64,000 nucleotides of DNA from assembly GCF_934476685.1 (NCBI RefSeq), contig NZ_CAKSNX010000001.1, forward strand, positions 186,001 through 250,000, given 5' to 3'. Shown piece by piece: positions 42,095-50,414 of this stretch (positions within the stretch are counted from its first letter, which is position 1; each line of letters opens with the position of its first letter). The notes under the pieces are model-generated. The model ran no database searches. It had not been told where the DNA came from and saw only the letters and a program-made list of their open reading frames with translations. Origin of the DNA: an uncultured Ruminococcus sp. (lineage in GTDB: Bacteria; Bacillota; Clostridia; Oscillospirales; Ruminococcaceae). The translations under genes and the position numbers were made by a program.

Positions 42095-45073
42095 ATGTTT
42101 ACATTGTTACTAAGAAAAATGCGGAATACCAAATGGATGGTGTTCTGCCTTCTGATCGGCTTTATTATGGCTTCCGCTATGATGAGTACGATACCGATAT
42201 ATATGAATGCCTCGCTCCAGAGAATGCTCGTTAAGGATATGGAGTCTTTTCAGGAGGAGTATCAGATCTACCCAGGCGCATACAATACATCTTCAAGCGT
42301 GAAAAGCGGTCTGAGTGCGGACAGCCAGAAAAAGTTTATTGAAGAGTATATGGGCAAGGTGGATAAGAAATTTGCAGAAACGGATATGCCCGAAAAAGGC
42401 AGCAAGAAGATAATCCTTGACGATTATCTTTACTGTAAATCCTTTTCCATAGCAGACGGCGAATCCCCCGCAAGACTTACTATTGGCGGTATGTCCGATA
42501 TCGCAGAACATTCTGCTGTGACAAGCGGAAGAATGTTTGAGTCAGGTCAGCGAAGCGACGGAGTTTTTGAGTGCGTCGCTACTGAAAAGTCCTTGAAAAC
42601 AAATGGTCTTGCCACAAATACTGTGTATGAGATAGCAAATGTTTTTGATAACAGCATCTCGATAAAAATAGAGATCGTTGGAATACTTGACGTAAAGGAC
42701 GAAACTGATCCCTACTGGGCAGAGGGTATAGATGAAGAGTATACAGCAACTGTCTTTACGGATTTTGATACTATGCTCAACGAAATGGTGCCGACCGGTG
42801 CGGTAAATATCACTAAAACAAGGTACAACTATTTTATTGACTACACAAATCTGAATATGAGCGGGCTTGATAATATCGACAGCCTTATCACAAATCAGAA
42901 GGCATATTACAGCGACGAGAAGATCGGCTTTTCTATGCCTGCAAAGGATATCCTTACAGAGTATGCACAGCGTTCTTCACAGCTTACTCTGCTGCTGTGG
43001 CTGCTTCAGATACCGTGCATACTGATGATAATTTTCTATCTCTTTATGGTATCTCAGCTTAACGTTGAGCAGGAGAAGAACGAGATAGCCGTTTTCAAGA
43101 GCAGAGGTGCGAGCAGCCGACAGATACTTGGCATATACGCTCTAGAATCCCTTGTGCTGGGAGTTCTAACGGCTGTGATAGGACCGTTCGCAGGTCTTGG
43201 ACTTTGCAGGATACTTGGAGCGTCCAACGGATTTCTTGAATTCGTCAACCGAAAGGCTCTCCCTGTACATCTGACTGTTCAGGCATTTATTTATTCTGCG
43301 GCGGCAGTGCTTGTGTTCTTTGTGACGACCCTTGTGCCGATAGTTCCTGCCACAAAGACAACTATCGTTGAGCATAAGCAGTCGAAAGCCAAAAAGAGAA
43401 AACACGCTTTGTGGGAAAAGGTCTGCCTTGATTTTATCCTTGCAGGCGGCTCTGTTGCATGGCTTTACTACTATAACAAAACGCAGAAAATGCTTGTTGC
43501 ACAGGGCTTGACAGACACCACCGCAACGGTCAACCCTATGATGTTTGTTGCGTCAACAGCATTTATCCTCGGTCTGGGACTTTTCCTCATAAGGATACAC
43601 CCTTACATCATCAGGCTCATAAGCTGCATTGGAAAGCGTTTCTGGTCGCCTGCACAGTATGTGTCGCTGACCAATATAGGACGTTCCTCCACAGGCAGGG
43701 AGAGATTTCTTATGCTTTTCCTTGTGCTGACTGTATCAATGGGTGTGTTCTTTGCCAACACGGCGAGGGCGCTTAACAGGAGCGCAGAGGAAACTGTATC
43801 CTACTCGGTAGGCTGTGACGCAGTTATAACGGAGGAATGGTATTCAAGCAAAACGGAAGAGGCACAGAAAACCACCTCATCATCAATGCAGAACGTTTCT
43901 GCGGCGCAGGAAACAGCGGCGGAAGACGAAAGCAGTGATGATAGTGATACAAAGACAGTTGTCACATACATCGAACCGGTTTTCGAACGTTTTGAAAAGC
44001 TGGACGGAGTGAAAGCGGCGGCAAAGGTACTCAGACATGACGGAGTTACCATAAAGAGCAACAAGCTGAATGTTGTCAAGAAATCCTCAAAGCAGAGTGA
44101 TGACAACGCTGACCGCAGGCGTGACGATTATCTCGATCAGGACACAAGTTCGGGCAAGACTGCCGACACGAACGTACAGCTTATGGCTGTACAGCCTGGA
44201 GATTTTTCAAAGGTCTGCTGGTTTGAGGACAGGCTGCTGCCGGTTCACATAAACGAATATCTCAACGCACTTGCGGAATACGCACCTGGAGTTATCCTTT
44301 CGTCAAGTTTCAAGGATTACGGTTTAGAGCTTGGCGACACCATAGAATGTGAGTGGGGAGCGAACGATGCTTTTGAGGCGACAGTTCTGGCATTTGTTGA
44401 CTACTGGCCCGGACTCAGTCCATATGCTGAGGCTAAGGACGGCACATACATGGATTTTGCGGTAATGAATCTTGACTATGTGAACGTACAGACGAACATG
44501 GAGCCATATCAGGTATGGATAGATCTTGAAGATGATGCGTCCATAAAGGATTTCTACGAAAGCATAGACAATTCCGACATAGAAACGACGGGTGTTACCT
44601 GTGCAAAGCAGGAGATAACCGAGAAGAAGAACGATCCTATGCTGCAGGGAATGAACGGTGCATTGACTTTAGGATTTATCACGATAATGATAATGTGCAT
44701 AATCGGATTTCTTATATACTGGATAATGTCAATAAAGAGCAGGACATTGCAGTTCGGAATACTCAGGGCAATGGGTATGAAATACCGTGAGATAATAGCG
44801 ATGATAGTATACGAGCAGATACTTGTATCGGGAGTTGCGATATTTGCGGCGATATTCATAGGCGGAATAACGAGTGATCTTTTTGTACCGCTGTTCCAGA
44901 GCATATTTGATGCCAGCACGCAAGTACCTGAATTTGCAGTTATCCCTGACAGGGGAGATTACCTAAAGTTATACGCAGTAATAGGAGCAATGCTTTTAAC
45001 GGCATTTGCAGTACTGGGAAGGCTGATAGGCAAGATAAAGATCTCCCAAGCCCTCAAACTCGGCGAAGACTAA
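42095..45073 (+). CDS. Large FtsX-family ABC permease
   Basis: This 992-residue permease has the layout of a duplicated FtsX protein. An N-terminal segment is followed by a large extracellular domain (to about residue 300). Three segments with the FtsX signature follow (QEKNEIAVFKSRGASSRQIL), then further central segments and a second extracellular domain with a Ser/Asp-rich insert (about 590-680). Three final segments (TLGFITIMIMCIIGFLIYW onward) carry the signature SRTLQFGILRAMGMKYREII. No ATPase lies beside it. It probably works with the upstream adaptor in efflux or envelope remodelling. Its stop codon lies one base before repeat element C. Confidence 0.9.
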   Translation: MFTLLLRKMRNTKWMVFCLLIGFIMASAMMSTIPIYMNASLQRMLVKDMESFQEEYQIYPGAYNTSSSVKSGLSADSQKKFIEEYMGKVDKKFAETDMPEKGSKKIILDDYLYCKSFSIADGESPARLTIGGMSDIAEHSAVTSGRMFESGQRSDGVFECVATEKSLKTNGLATNTVYEIANVFDNSISIKIEIVGILDVKDETDPYWAEGIDEEYTATVFTDFDTMLNEMVPTGAVNITKTRYNYFIDYTNLNMSGLDNIDSLITNQKAYYSDEKIGFSMPAKDILTEYAQRSSQLTLLLWLLQIPCILMIIFYLFMVSQLNVEQEKNEIAVFKSRGASSRQILGIYALESLVLGVLTAVIGPFAGLGLCRILGASNGFLEFVNRKALPVHLTVQAFIYSAAAVLVFFVTTLVPIVPATKTTIVEHKQSKAKKRKHALWEKVCLDFILAGGSVAWLYYYNKTQKMLVAQGLTDTTATVNPMMFVASTAFILGLGLFLIRIHPYIIRLISCIGKRFWSPAQYVSLTNIGRSSTGRERFLMLFLVLTVSMGVFFANTARALNRSAEETVSYSVGCDAVITEEWYSSKTEEAQKTTSSSMQNVSAAQETAAEDESSDDSDTKTVVTYIEPVFERFEKLDGVKAAAKVLRHDGVTIKSNKLNVVKKSSKQSDDNADRRRDDYLDQDTSSGKTADTNVQLMAVQPGDFSKVCWFEDRLLPVHINEYLNALAEYAPGVILSSSFKDYGLELGDTIECEWGANDAFEATVLAFVDYWPGLSPYAEAKDGTYMDFAVMNLDYVNVQTNMEPYQVWIDLEDDASIKDFYESIDNSDIETTGVTCAKQEITEKKNDPMLQGMNGALTLGFITIMIMCIIGFLIYWIMSIKSRTLQFGILRAMGMKYREIIAMIVYEQILVSGVAIFAAIFIGGITSDLFVPLFQSIFDASTQVPEFAVIPDRGDYLKLYAVIGAMLLTAFAVLGRLIGKIKISQALKLGED

Positions 45074-45223
45074 TGTCCTCGGGCGGACGGCTCGGTTCGG
45101 GACGCTCGGTAAACTCGCTGTCTACTGTCGGGTTTCTCATTTAGCGCTCGGAAGAAACTGAGTGCGGGCTTTTACTTAAACCTACTTTGATGAGGTATAA
45201 TGCAGATTTTTCTCAAAGTATGC

Positions 45224-45245
45224 GTAGGGGCGACCTGTGGTCGCC
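45224..45245. repeat. Short palindrome GTAGGGGCGACC-TGT-GGTCGCC
   Basis: First of two copies of the hairpin unit in element C. Confidence 0.85.
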
Positions 45246-45476
45246 AGTGTCTTCCCAGACGGGGTAATTCGGGACACTCGCAAGCTTGATGTCTGTTGTA
45301 CGGACTTCTCATTTAGCACTCGGAAGAGTCCTCACCGGACAGGGTAATACGCTACGCTCGGTAAACTCGCTGTCAGTGATATGGACTTCTCATTTTGTAC
45401 TCGGAAGAAACGGAGTGCGGGCTTTTACTTAAACCTACTTTGATGAGGTCTAAAGCAGGTTTTTCTCAAAGTATGC

Positions 45477-45498
45477 GTAGGGGCGACCTGTGGTCGCC
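45477..45498. repeat. Short palindrome GTAGGGGCGACC-TGT-GGTCGCC
   Basis: Second copy in element C, marking its right end. Confidence 0.85.
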
Positions 45499-45600
45499 TC
45501 TTTTCTTATGCACAAATCTCCCCGTAAGGGCTTGCCCCTTGCACTGTCCACGGTCGGTTTTCCACAGACAACGCATAAACCATAATCATAATAGTGATAA

Positions 45601-45636
45601 AAAACAAGGACGGTATTTTACTTACCGTCCTTGTTT
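45601..45636. terminator. Bidirectional terminator between convergent genes
   Basis: AAACAAGGACGGTA / TACCGTCCTTGTTT is a 14-bp perfect stem with A-rich and T-rich flanks on either side. It can end transcripts from both the FtsX-type permease and the minus-strand membrane protein. Confidence 0.88.
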
Positions 45637-45672
45637 CTATGTAATGTTATTATATTTTCTGCCTATCTTCCG

Positions 45673-46173
45673 TCAACTGTTTTTTACTTTTATCAGCCTA
45701 GCCATTCCGAATATGCCCGTTACTATCATAAGCAGCATTGCCGCCGCAAGGCATACCCAGTTTGTGTACTGCGACTGGACAAATTCCGTGTATGATGCAG
45801 AGCCTTTTAGAGCGCTTGCTGCGGAATCAAGGTTCAATGCTGAGAACAACAGCACAAGTGCAAATCTTAAATTCATCAGACAAATTATTACCTGTGCAAG
45901 GAAAAATGCGCTCTGCCCGAGAACGGCTGTGTTGTCCTCTTTTATATAGCACCTTACCCCTAGTGTAAGGGATACTGCTCCTGCGGCAAGGAAAAGTATA
46001 TATCCTGCAAATATTATTATGCCTGCCAATATGCTTTCTTTTTTCAGAAGCATATTCATAAGTCCTCCCAGCAGCACGGAAAACAGCATTGATGTGCCAA
46101 GGGTAACGATCGTGCTTATGCGGTATTTCTTTTCGCATGGCAGAAATGCAGGCTTTTTGATTTTTTTCGGCAT
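45673..46173 (-). CDS. Unrecognised membrane protein
   Basis: This protein of about 166 residues has a basic start (MPKKIKKPAFLPCEKKYR) and four predicted membrane segments; a polar loop lies between the third and fourth. I recognise no family. I place the start at 46173, about 9 bases after GGAAGGAAG; a longer reading to 46212 would begin inside a hairpin and lacks a ribosome site. It follows the CNNM-family gene by about 50 bases on the same strand and may share its transcript. Confidence 0.65.
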   Translation of the reverse strand: MPKKIKKPAFLPCEKKYRISTIVTLGTSMLFSVLLGGLMNMLLKKESILAGIIIFAGYILFLAAGAVSLTLGVRCYIKEDNTAVLGQSAFFLAQVIICLMNLRFALVLLFSALNLDSAASALKGSASYTEFVQSQYTNWVCLAAAMLLMIVTGIFGMARLIKVKNS

Positions 46174-46191
46174 TTTATTTACTTCCTTCCA

Positions 46192-46218
46192 ATAGCTTTG
46201 CACGTCTTGCAAAGCTAT
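46192..46218 (-). other. Hairpin between the CNNM gene and the downstream membrane gene
   Basis: ATAGCTTTGCA-CGTCT-TGCAAAGCTAT is a perfect 11-bp stem. On the minus strand no T run follows; instead the ribosome-binding site of the next gene comes right after it. It may therefore be an mRNA processing or translation-control element rather than a terminator. Confidence 0.55.
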
Positions 46219-46222
46219 ATTT

Positions 46223-47479
46223 TTAGTCCTCGTCCTCAGTCTTTTCAGGCTTTGTGTATGTTATCTTCAGTCTGTCTATCTTCTGTTCGTCAAGCATTTT
46301 TACTTCTATCTCAAACGGCGGATTGTTTATATGCTCGCCCTGCTCAGGTATCCTGTCAAGGTAATCCATTATCCAGCCGCCCATTGAGTGACGTTCAGTT
46401 TCTATCTCATTCTCAGGCAGATCCATTCTGTCGAGGAAATCGTGTACTGAAAGCTCCGCTGAAATATCGCAGGAGTTATCCGAAAGCTTAATGAATGAAG
46501 TATCTTCCTCATCACTTTCATCATATATCTCGCCCACAAGTTCTTCAATAATATCCTCTAAGGTGCATATTCCTGCCGTTCCGCCGTACTGGTCGATGAT
46601 GACAGCCATATGTACCTTTTCTTTCTGCATGACTTTAAGGGTTTCCGATATTTTCTTGTTTTCTGTTATGTAAATAGGCTCGCTCATTATCTTGCTTATA
46701 TCATCTGCACTGTCCGAAACGTACATTTCAAAGAAATCAGCCTGATGTATAACGCCGACTATGTGGTCTATATCCTTCTCATAAACAGGCAGACGGGAAT
46801 ATTTTGTCTGAATGAACAGATCCTTTATCTCCTCTATGCTGTCTGATATCTCTACCGCCGCAATGCTGACTCTCGGAACAAGTATCTTGCTTATGGTTAT
46901 CTCGTCGAAATCCAGTGCCGAACGTACAAGGTCAGATTCCTGCTCTTCAAGAACGCCCTCGTCTTTGATCTCGTCGATGATGTATTTCAGCTCTTCCTCA
47001 GTAACAGACGGTGCGTCATTCTTTGTGCCGATCGCCTTGCTGACAAGTTTTTTCAGTCCTGTAAAGATCGCAATTACAGGCGTTATGATGAACATAAATA
47101 TGGAAAGTGGAACAGCCATAAATGTGGCAAAGCTTTCCGAGCTTTCCTTTGCAAGGCTTTTCGGAAGAATTTCTCCGAAAACAAGCACAAGCACAGTCAT
47201 AATGACAGTAGCAACACCAACGCTGCTTGGACCGAATTTTTGTGTGAAGTAAACCGTCATAAGTGATGACGAGCTTATGTTTACGATGTTGTTTCCGATA
47301 AGAATTGCCGTTAGCGCCTTGTCAAAATTATCGCAAATGTAAAGTGCCTTTGCTGCGCTCTTGCTTCCCCCGTCCGCCATTTTTTTCAGCCTTATCCTGT
47401 TGCAGGAAGAAAAAGCCGTTTCCGTAGCGGAGCATATTGCAGATAAAACGATGAGTATGGCGATTATGACCAGATCCAT
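46223..47479 (-). CDS. CNNM/CBS-domain hemolysin-family transporter (HlyC/CorC family)
   Basis: This 418-residue protein has an N-terminal DUF21 membrane domain with about four segments (VIIAILIVLSAICSATETAF at the start, and MTVLVLVFGEILPKSLAKES). A CBS pair follows (ISKILVPRVSIAAVEISDS, then IVGVIHQADFF and HMAVIIDQYGGTAGICTLED). The C-terminal CorC_HlyC domain contains MGGWIMDYLDRIPEQGEHI. Relatives are magnesium or divalent-cation exporters. The domain set is complete. No other metal genes are nearby. Confidence 0.92.
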   Translation of the reverse strand: MDLVIIAILIVLSAICSATETAFSSCNRIRLKKMADGGSKSAAKALYICDNFDKALTAILIGNNIVNISSSSLMTVYFTQKFGPSSVGVATVIMTVLVLVFGEILPKSLAKESSESFATFMAVPLSIFMFIITPVIAIFTGLKKLVSKAIGTKNDAPSVTEEELKYIIDEIKDEGVLEEQESDLVRSALDFDEITISKILVPRVSIAAVEISDSIEEIKDLFIQTKYSRLPVYEKDIDHIVGVIHQADFFEMYVSDSADDISKIMSEPIYITENKKISETLKVMQKEKVHMAVIIDQYGGTAGICTLEDIIEELVGEIYDESDEEDTSFIKLSDNSCDISAELSVHDFLDRMDLPENEIETERHSMGGWIMDYLDRIPEQGEHINNPPFEIEVKMLDEQKIDRLKITYTKPEKTEDED

Positions 47480-47591
47480 AAAAAATAAAATCCCTTTCTA
47501 ATTTAGTTTTTTTGATTTGTTTTTGTGTTGTGCCGCTGATAAATAAAGCTCACCCGTGCGGCATTGTCCGTCTGTAAGCTATTATTAATAT

Positions 47592-47620
47592 ATAATACCA
47601 TAATAATGAACTAAATGCAA
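47592..47620 (-). promoter_or_regulatory. Sigma-A promoter of the CNNM-family gene
   Basis: On the minus strand TTGCAT (47615-47620) and TATTAT (47592-47597) are separated by 17 bases, about 110 bases before the start codon. Confidence 0.6.
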
Positions 47621-47680
47621 GAATTATTTATCTTTTTTTGGGGAATAAGGGGAAATGCGAAGAATGGCAAGCAAAATTAA

Positions 47681-47715
47681 AGTTCAAAAATTAATAATTT
47701 GGCTGTTTTTGAACT
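47681..47715. other. Perfect 10-bp inverted repeat in the 600-bp gap before the Tad operon
   Basis: AGTTCAAAAA and TTTTTGAACT flank a 15-base loop, roughly 205 bases upstream of the Tad promoter and past the minus-strand promoter. It belongs to no gene end, so an operator or a small-RNA terminator is possible. The rest of the gap is AT-rich and no gene is seen. Confidence 0.45.
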
Positions 47716-47920
47716 AAATGATTAACACTCGCTAACACCGTAAACAGAACGGATATCGCTAAGCAAAAGTTTAACTTTGTCGAAATTTGTCTAGTTAATA
47801 TTAAGTATAAGATAACGGTTTATTTGTATAGCTTTTAAGCAAATTAGTTAATAAATTCAGAAAATAAGGTGCTAAATGCACAAATTTTCGTAAAACTCCA
47901 CGGCCGCTGTCATAATTTCG

Positions 47921-47949
47921 TTGACAGAATGGGAAATGTTTGGTATAAT
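47921..47949 (+). promoter_or_regulatory. Perfect consensus sigma-A promoter of the Tad operon
   Basis: TTGACA at 47921-47926 and TATAAT at 47944-47949 are separated by exactly 17 bases. The start site would be near 47956, giving a leader of about 120 nt. Confidence 0.85.
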
Positions 47950-48003
47950 TATATTGTATAGTTAAAAAATATGCCTATTTTGTACCCAAATGCAGTAGGT
48001 TCA

Positions 48004-48048
48004 AATATCAAAATTTCAAGAAAATATTATCAATATTACTTTGATATT
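48004..48048 (+). promoter_or_regulatory. Hairpin in the 5' leader of the Tad operon
   Basis: AATATCAAA (48004-48012) and TTTGATATT (48040-48048) form a perfect 9-bp stem with a 27-nt AT-rich loop, ending about 20 bases before the AAGGAG site of tadZ. Confidence 0.45.
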
Positions 48049-48078
48049 CAAAGTTAATTTTTAATAAGGAGCGGCTTT

Positions 48079-49143
48079 ATGAAGATTAAAATTGCTATTT
48101 TAGACAGTGATAAAAACTATTTATCGAGAATGGTTTCTGCTTTTTCGGCAAGATACTCGGAAAAGACTGAGATCTATTCATTTACCGAGCTTGATGCCGC
48201 AGTAAGATGTATCAAAGAAAACAAAATAGATATTTTCCTTGCAGCACCGGACTTTGATGTGGACGTAAGCAAGATACCTCCAAGATGTGCATTTGCATAC
48301 TTTGTGGAGAACTCCGAGATAGAAACTATCAAGGATCAGAGAGCCATATCAAAATTCCAGAAGGCTGATCTTATATACAAGCAGATACTCGGATTCTATG
48401 CTGAAAACTCCAGTGTTGTTTCAGGTATGAAGATGAAGCAGGAGGGCGTTGCAAACATATATGTGTTTATGCCGGTGAGCGGCGGAGCAGGAAGTTCTAC
48501 TGCGGCTGCGGCTTTTGCTAAAAATCAGACTATGAAAGGCAAAAAGGCTATCTACATAAACTTTGAAGACTTCGGCTGCGCAGACGTATTTTTCAGCGGC
48601 GAGGGACAGAGCAATCTCAGCGACATAATCTATGTTATGAAAAGCAAGAAGTCGAACCTTGCACTCAAACTCGAAAGTGCTGTAAAGCAGGATCCAAGCG
48701 GAGTATATTTTTTCAGCAACCCTGTTATTGCTCTTGATATGATGGAGATGACAGAGGACGATAAAATGCTGATGATAAAAGAGCTTTCTCTTACAGGCAG
48801 CTATGACACCATAGTTATTGATATGGGATTCAGTCTTGAAAAGGACAAGCTTAAACTTCTCGGACTGGCAGATTCTATCGTGCTTGTCAGCGACGGTTCG
48901 CATATTTCAAGAATGAAATTCGCAAGAGCATATGTGGCTATTAAAGCTGTGGAGGAACAGAACGAGATATGGCTCCAGAGCAAGTCTTATGTACTCTACA
49001 ACAAGTTCAGCAACAAGACCTCACAGGTGCTTGATACAGTTGAACTTAAAAATCTCGGCGGTATACCAAGGTTTGAAAATGCTGACTATAAGCAGATAAT
49101 AGATCAGATCGCAGGTATGAATGTATTTAATAATTTACAGTGA
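48079..49143 (+). CDS. tadZ: TadZ/CpaE-like pilus localisation ATPase
   Basis: The first gene of the pilus operon encodes a 354-residue protein with a receiver-like N-terminal domain (about 1-110, AILDSDKNYLSRMVSAF) and a MinD/ParA-type domain. TadZ proteins place the Tad machine in the cell. The deviant Walker A loop reads VSGGAGSSTAAAA (about 133-145). Where ParA proteins have a lysine after the first glycines (KGGxGKS/T), this one has Ser and Ser, so ATP hydrolysis may be weak or absent. DTIVIDMGFS is the Walker B region. AAGGAG precedes the ATG. Confidence 0.87.
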   Translation: MKIKIAILDSDKNYLSRMVSAFSARYSEKTEIYSFTELDAAVRCIKENKIDIFLAAPDFDVDVSKIPPRCAFAYFVENSEIETIKDQRAISKFQKADLIYKQILGFYAENSSVVSGMKMKQEGVANIYVFMPVSGGAGSSTAAAAFAKNQTMKGKKAIYINFEDFGCADVFFSGEGQSNLSDIIYVMKSKKSNLALKLESAVKQDPSGVYFFSNPVIALDMMEMTEDDKMLMIKELSLTGSYDTIVIDMGFSLEKDKLKLLGLADSIVLVSDGSHISRMKFARAYVAIKAVEEQNEIWLQSKSYVLYNKFSNKTSQVLDTVELKNLGGIPRFENADYKQIIDQIAGMNVFNNLQ

Positions 49144-49161
49144 TCGGGAGAGAATGCTGAA

Positions 49162-50400
49162 ATGACATTTGAACGTGAACAGGAAATAGTTGCACAGCTT
49201 AAACAGTATATAACGGAAAATCTCCCTCTCAGCCAGCTTTCAGATGAAGAGCTGGAGGAAAAGGTAGAGAAACTAACCGAGCAGAAACTTGAAAACGAGT
49301 ATTGTCCTATCAGACAGCGTGTTTCTATCGTTGAACAGGTTTACAGCTCGATAAGAGGTTTCGGACTTCTTGATGCGATAATAAATGACGATACTATCAC
49401 AGAGGTCATGATAAATGGCCCTGATAATATCTTCATAGAGCAGAGCGGTAAGCTCTTTAAGCTCAACAAGCGTTTTGAAAGCCAGCGCAGACTGGAAGAT
49501 ATCATTCAGCGTATCGTTGGTCTTGCAGGACGTGAAGTCAATCAGGCTAACCCGATATGCGATACAAGACTTCCTGACGGCTCCCGTGTAAACGTGGTAC
49601 TGCCGCCTATCGCTTTGTGCGGCCCGACCCTTACCATAAGAAAGTTTTCAAAAACACCTATGACTATCGAGCGTCTTATTCAGTATGGTTCTATTACGCA
49701 GGACATAGCCGATAAGCTCCAGATGTTAGTTAAGGCAAAGTACAATATCTTTATATGCGGAGGTACTGGTTCAGGTAAAACTACATTCCTGAACGCACTT
49801 TCCAACTATATCCCGAAGGACGAGCGTGTTATCACTATTGAGGACTCTGCTGAGCTGCAGATCGTCGGCGTAGATAACTTGGTAAGTCTTGAAACAAGAA
49901 ATGCCAATGCGGCAGGTGTTGGTGCAATAACTATCAGAGATCTTATCAAATCATCTCTCCGTATGCGTCCTGAACGAATAGTTGTCGGAGAGGTCCGTGG
50001 AGGCGAGGCTCTGGATATGCTTCAGGCGATGAACACAGGTCATGACGGCTCTCTTTCAACAGGTCACGCAAACTCCACTCACGATATGCTCAGCCGTCTT
50101 GAAACAATGGTACTTCAGGGTGCGGACGGACTGCCTCTTGAAGCTATAAGACAGCAGATCGCATCGGCGATAGATATTATAATCCACCTTTCAAGACTGA
50201 GAGATCATTCCAGAAAGACAATGGAGATAACAGAAGTGCTGGGTTATGAAAACGGCGAGATACAGCTTAATCCGCTGTACGTCTTTGAAGAGGACGAAAA
50301 AAGTACGCTTGAAAAGGTGTCCGGTTCGCTGAAACGTACGGACAATCCTATGAAAAATGTGTTTAAGCTCCAGCTTTCGGGCATAAAAACAGTAATTTAA
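49162..50400 (+). CDS. tadA: Tad pilus assembly ATPase TadA/CpaF
   Basis: This 412-residue secretion ATPase of the type II/IV family powers pilus assembly. It has the CpaF N-terminal helix bundle, the signature TEVMINGPDNIFIEQSGKLF, Walker A GGTGSGKTT (200-208), the Asp box TIEDSAELQI, Walker B RPERIVVGEVRGGEALDML, and the His box SLSTGHANSTHDMLSRLETM. All catalytic motifs are intact. It follows tadZ by 18 bases. Confidence 0.95.
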   Translation: MTFEREQEIVAQLKQYITENLPLSQLSDEELEEKVEKLTEQKLENEYCPIRQRVSIVEQVYSSIRGFGLLDAIINDDTITEVMINGPDNIFIEQSGKLFKLNKRFESQRRLEDIIQRIVGLAGREVNQANPICDTRLPDGSRVNVVLPPIALCGPTLTIRKFSKTPMTIERLIQYGSITQDIADKLQMLVKAKYNIFICGGTGSGKTTFLNALSNYIPKDERVITIEDSAELQIVGVDNLVSLETRNANAAGVGAITIRDLIKSSLRMRPERIVVGEVRGGEALDMLQAMNTGHDGSLSTGHANSTHDMLSRLETMVLQGADGLPLEAIRQQIASAIDIIIHLSRLRDHSRKTMEITEVLGYENGEIQLNPLYVFEEDEKSTLEKVSGSLKRTDNPMKNVFKLQLSGIKTVI

Positions 50401-50414
50401 CGGGGTGAGATCTT

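Larger units (their letters stand above)
45075..45498. repeat. Repeat element C (half-element, forward units only)
   Basis: It begins GTCCTCGGGCGGACGGCTCG right after the permease stop codon. It contains two larger modules, each ending in CTCAAAGTATGCGTAGGGGCGACC...GGTCGCC (hairpins at 45224 and 45477), with unit markers GCTCGGAAGAAACTGAGTGC and CTTTTACTTAAACCTACTTT. No inverse arm or AT-rich core is present, unlike A and B. The sequence from 45499 to 45598 has no gene I can support. Confidence 0.85.
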
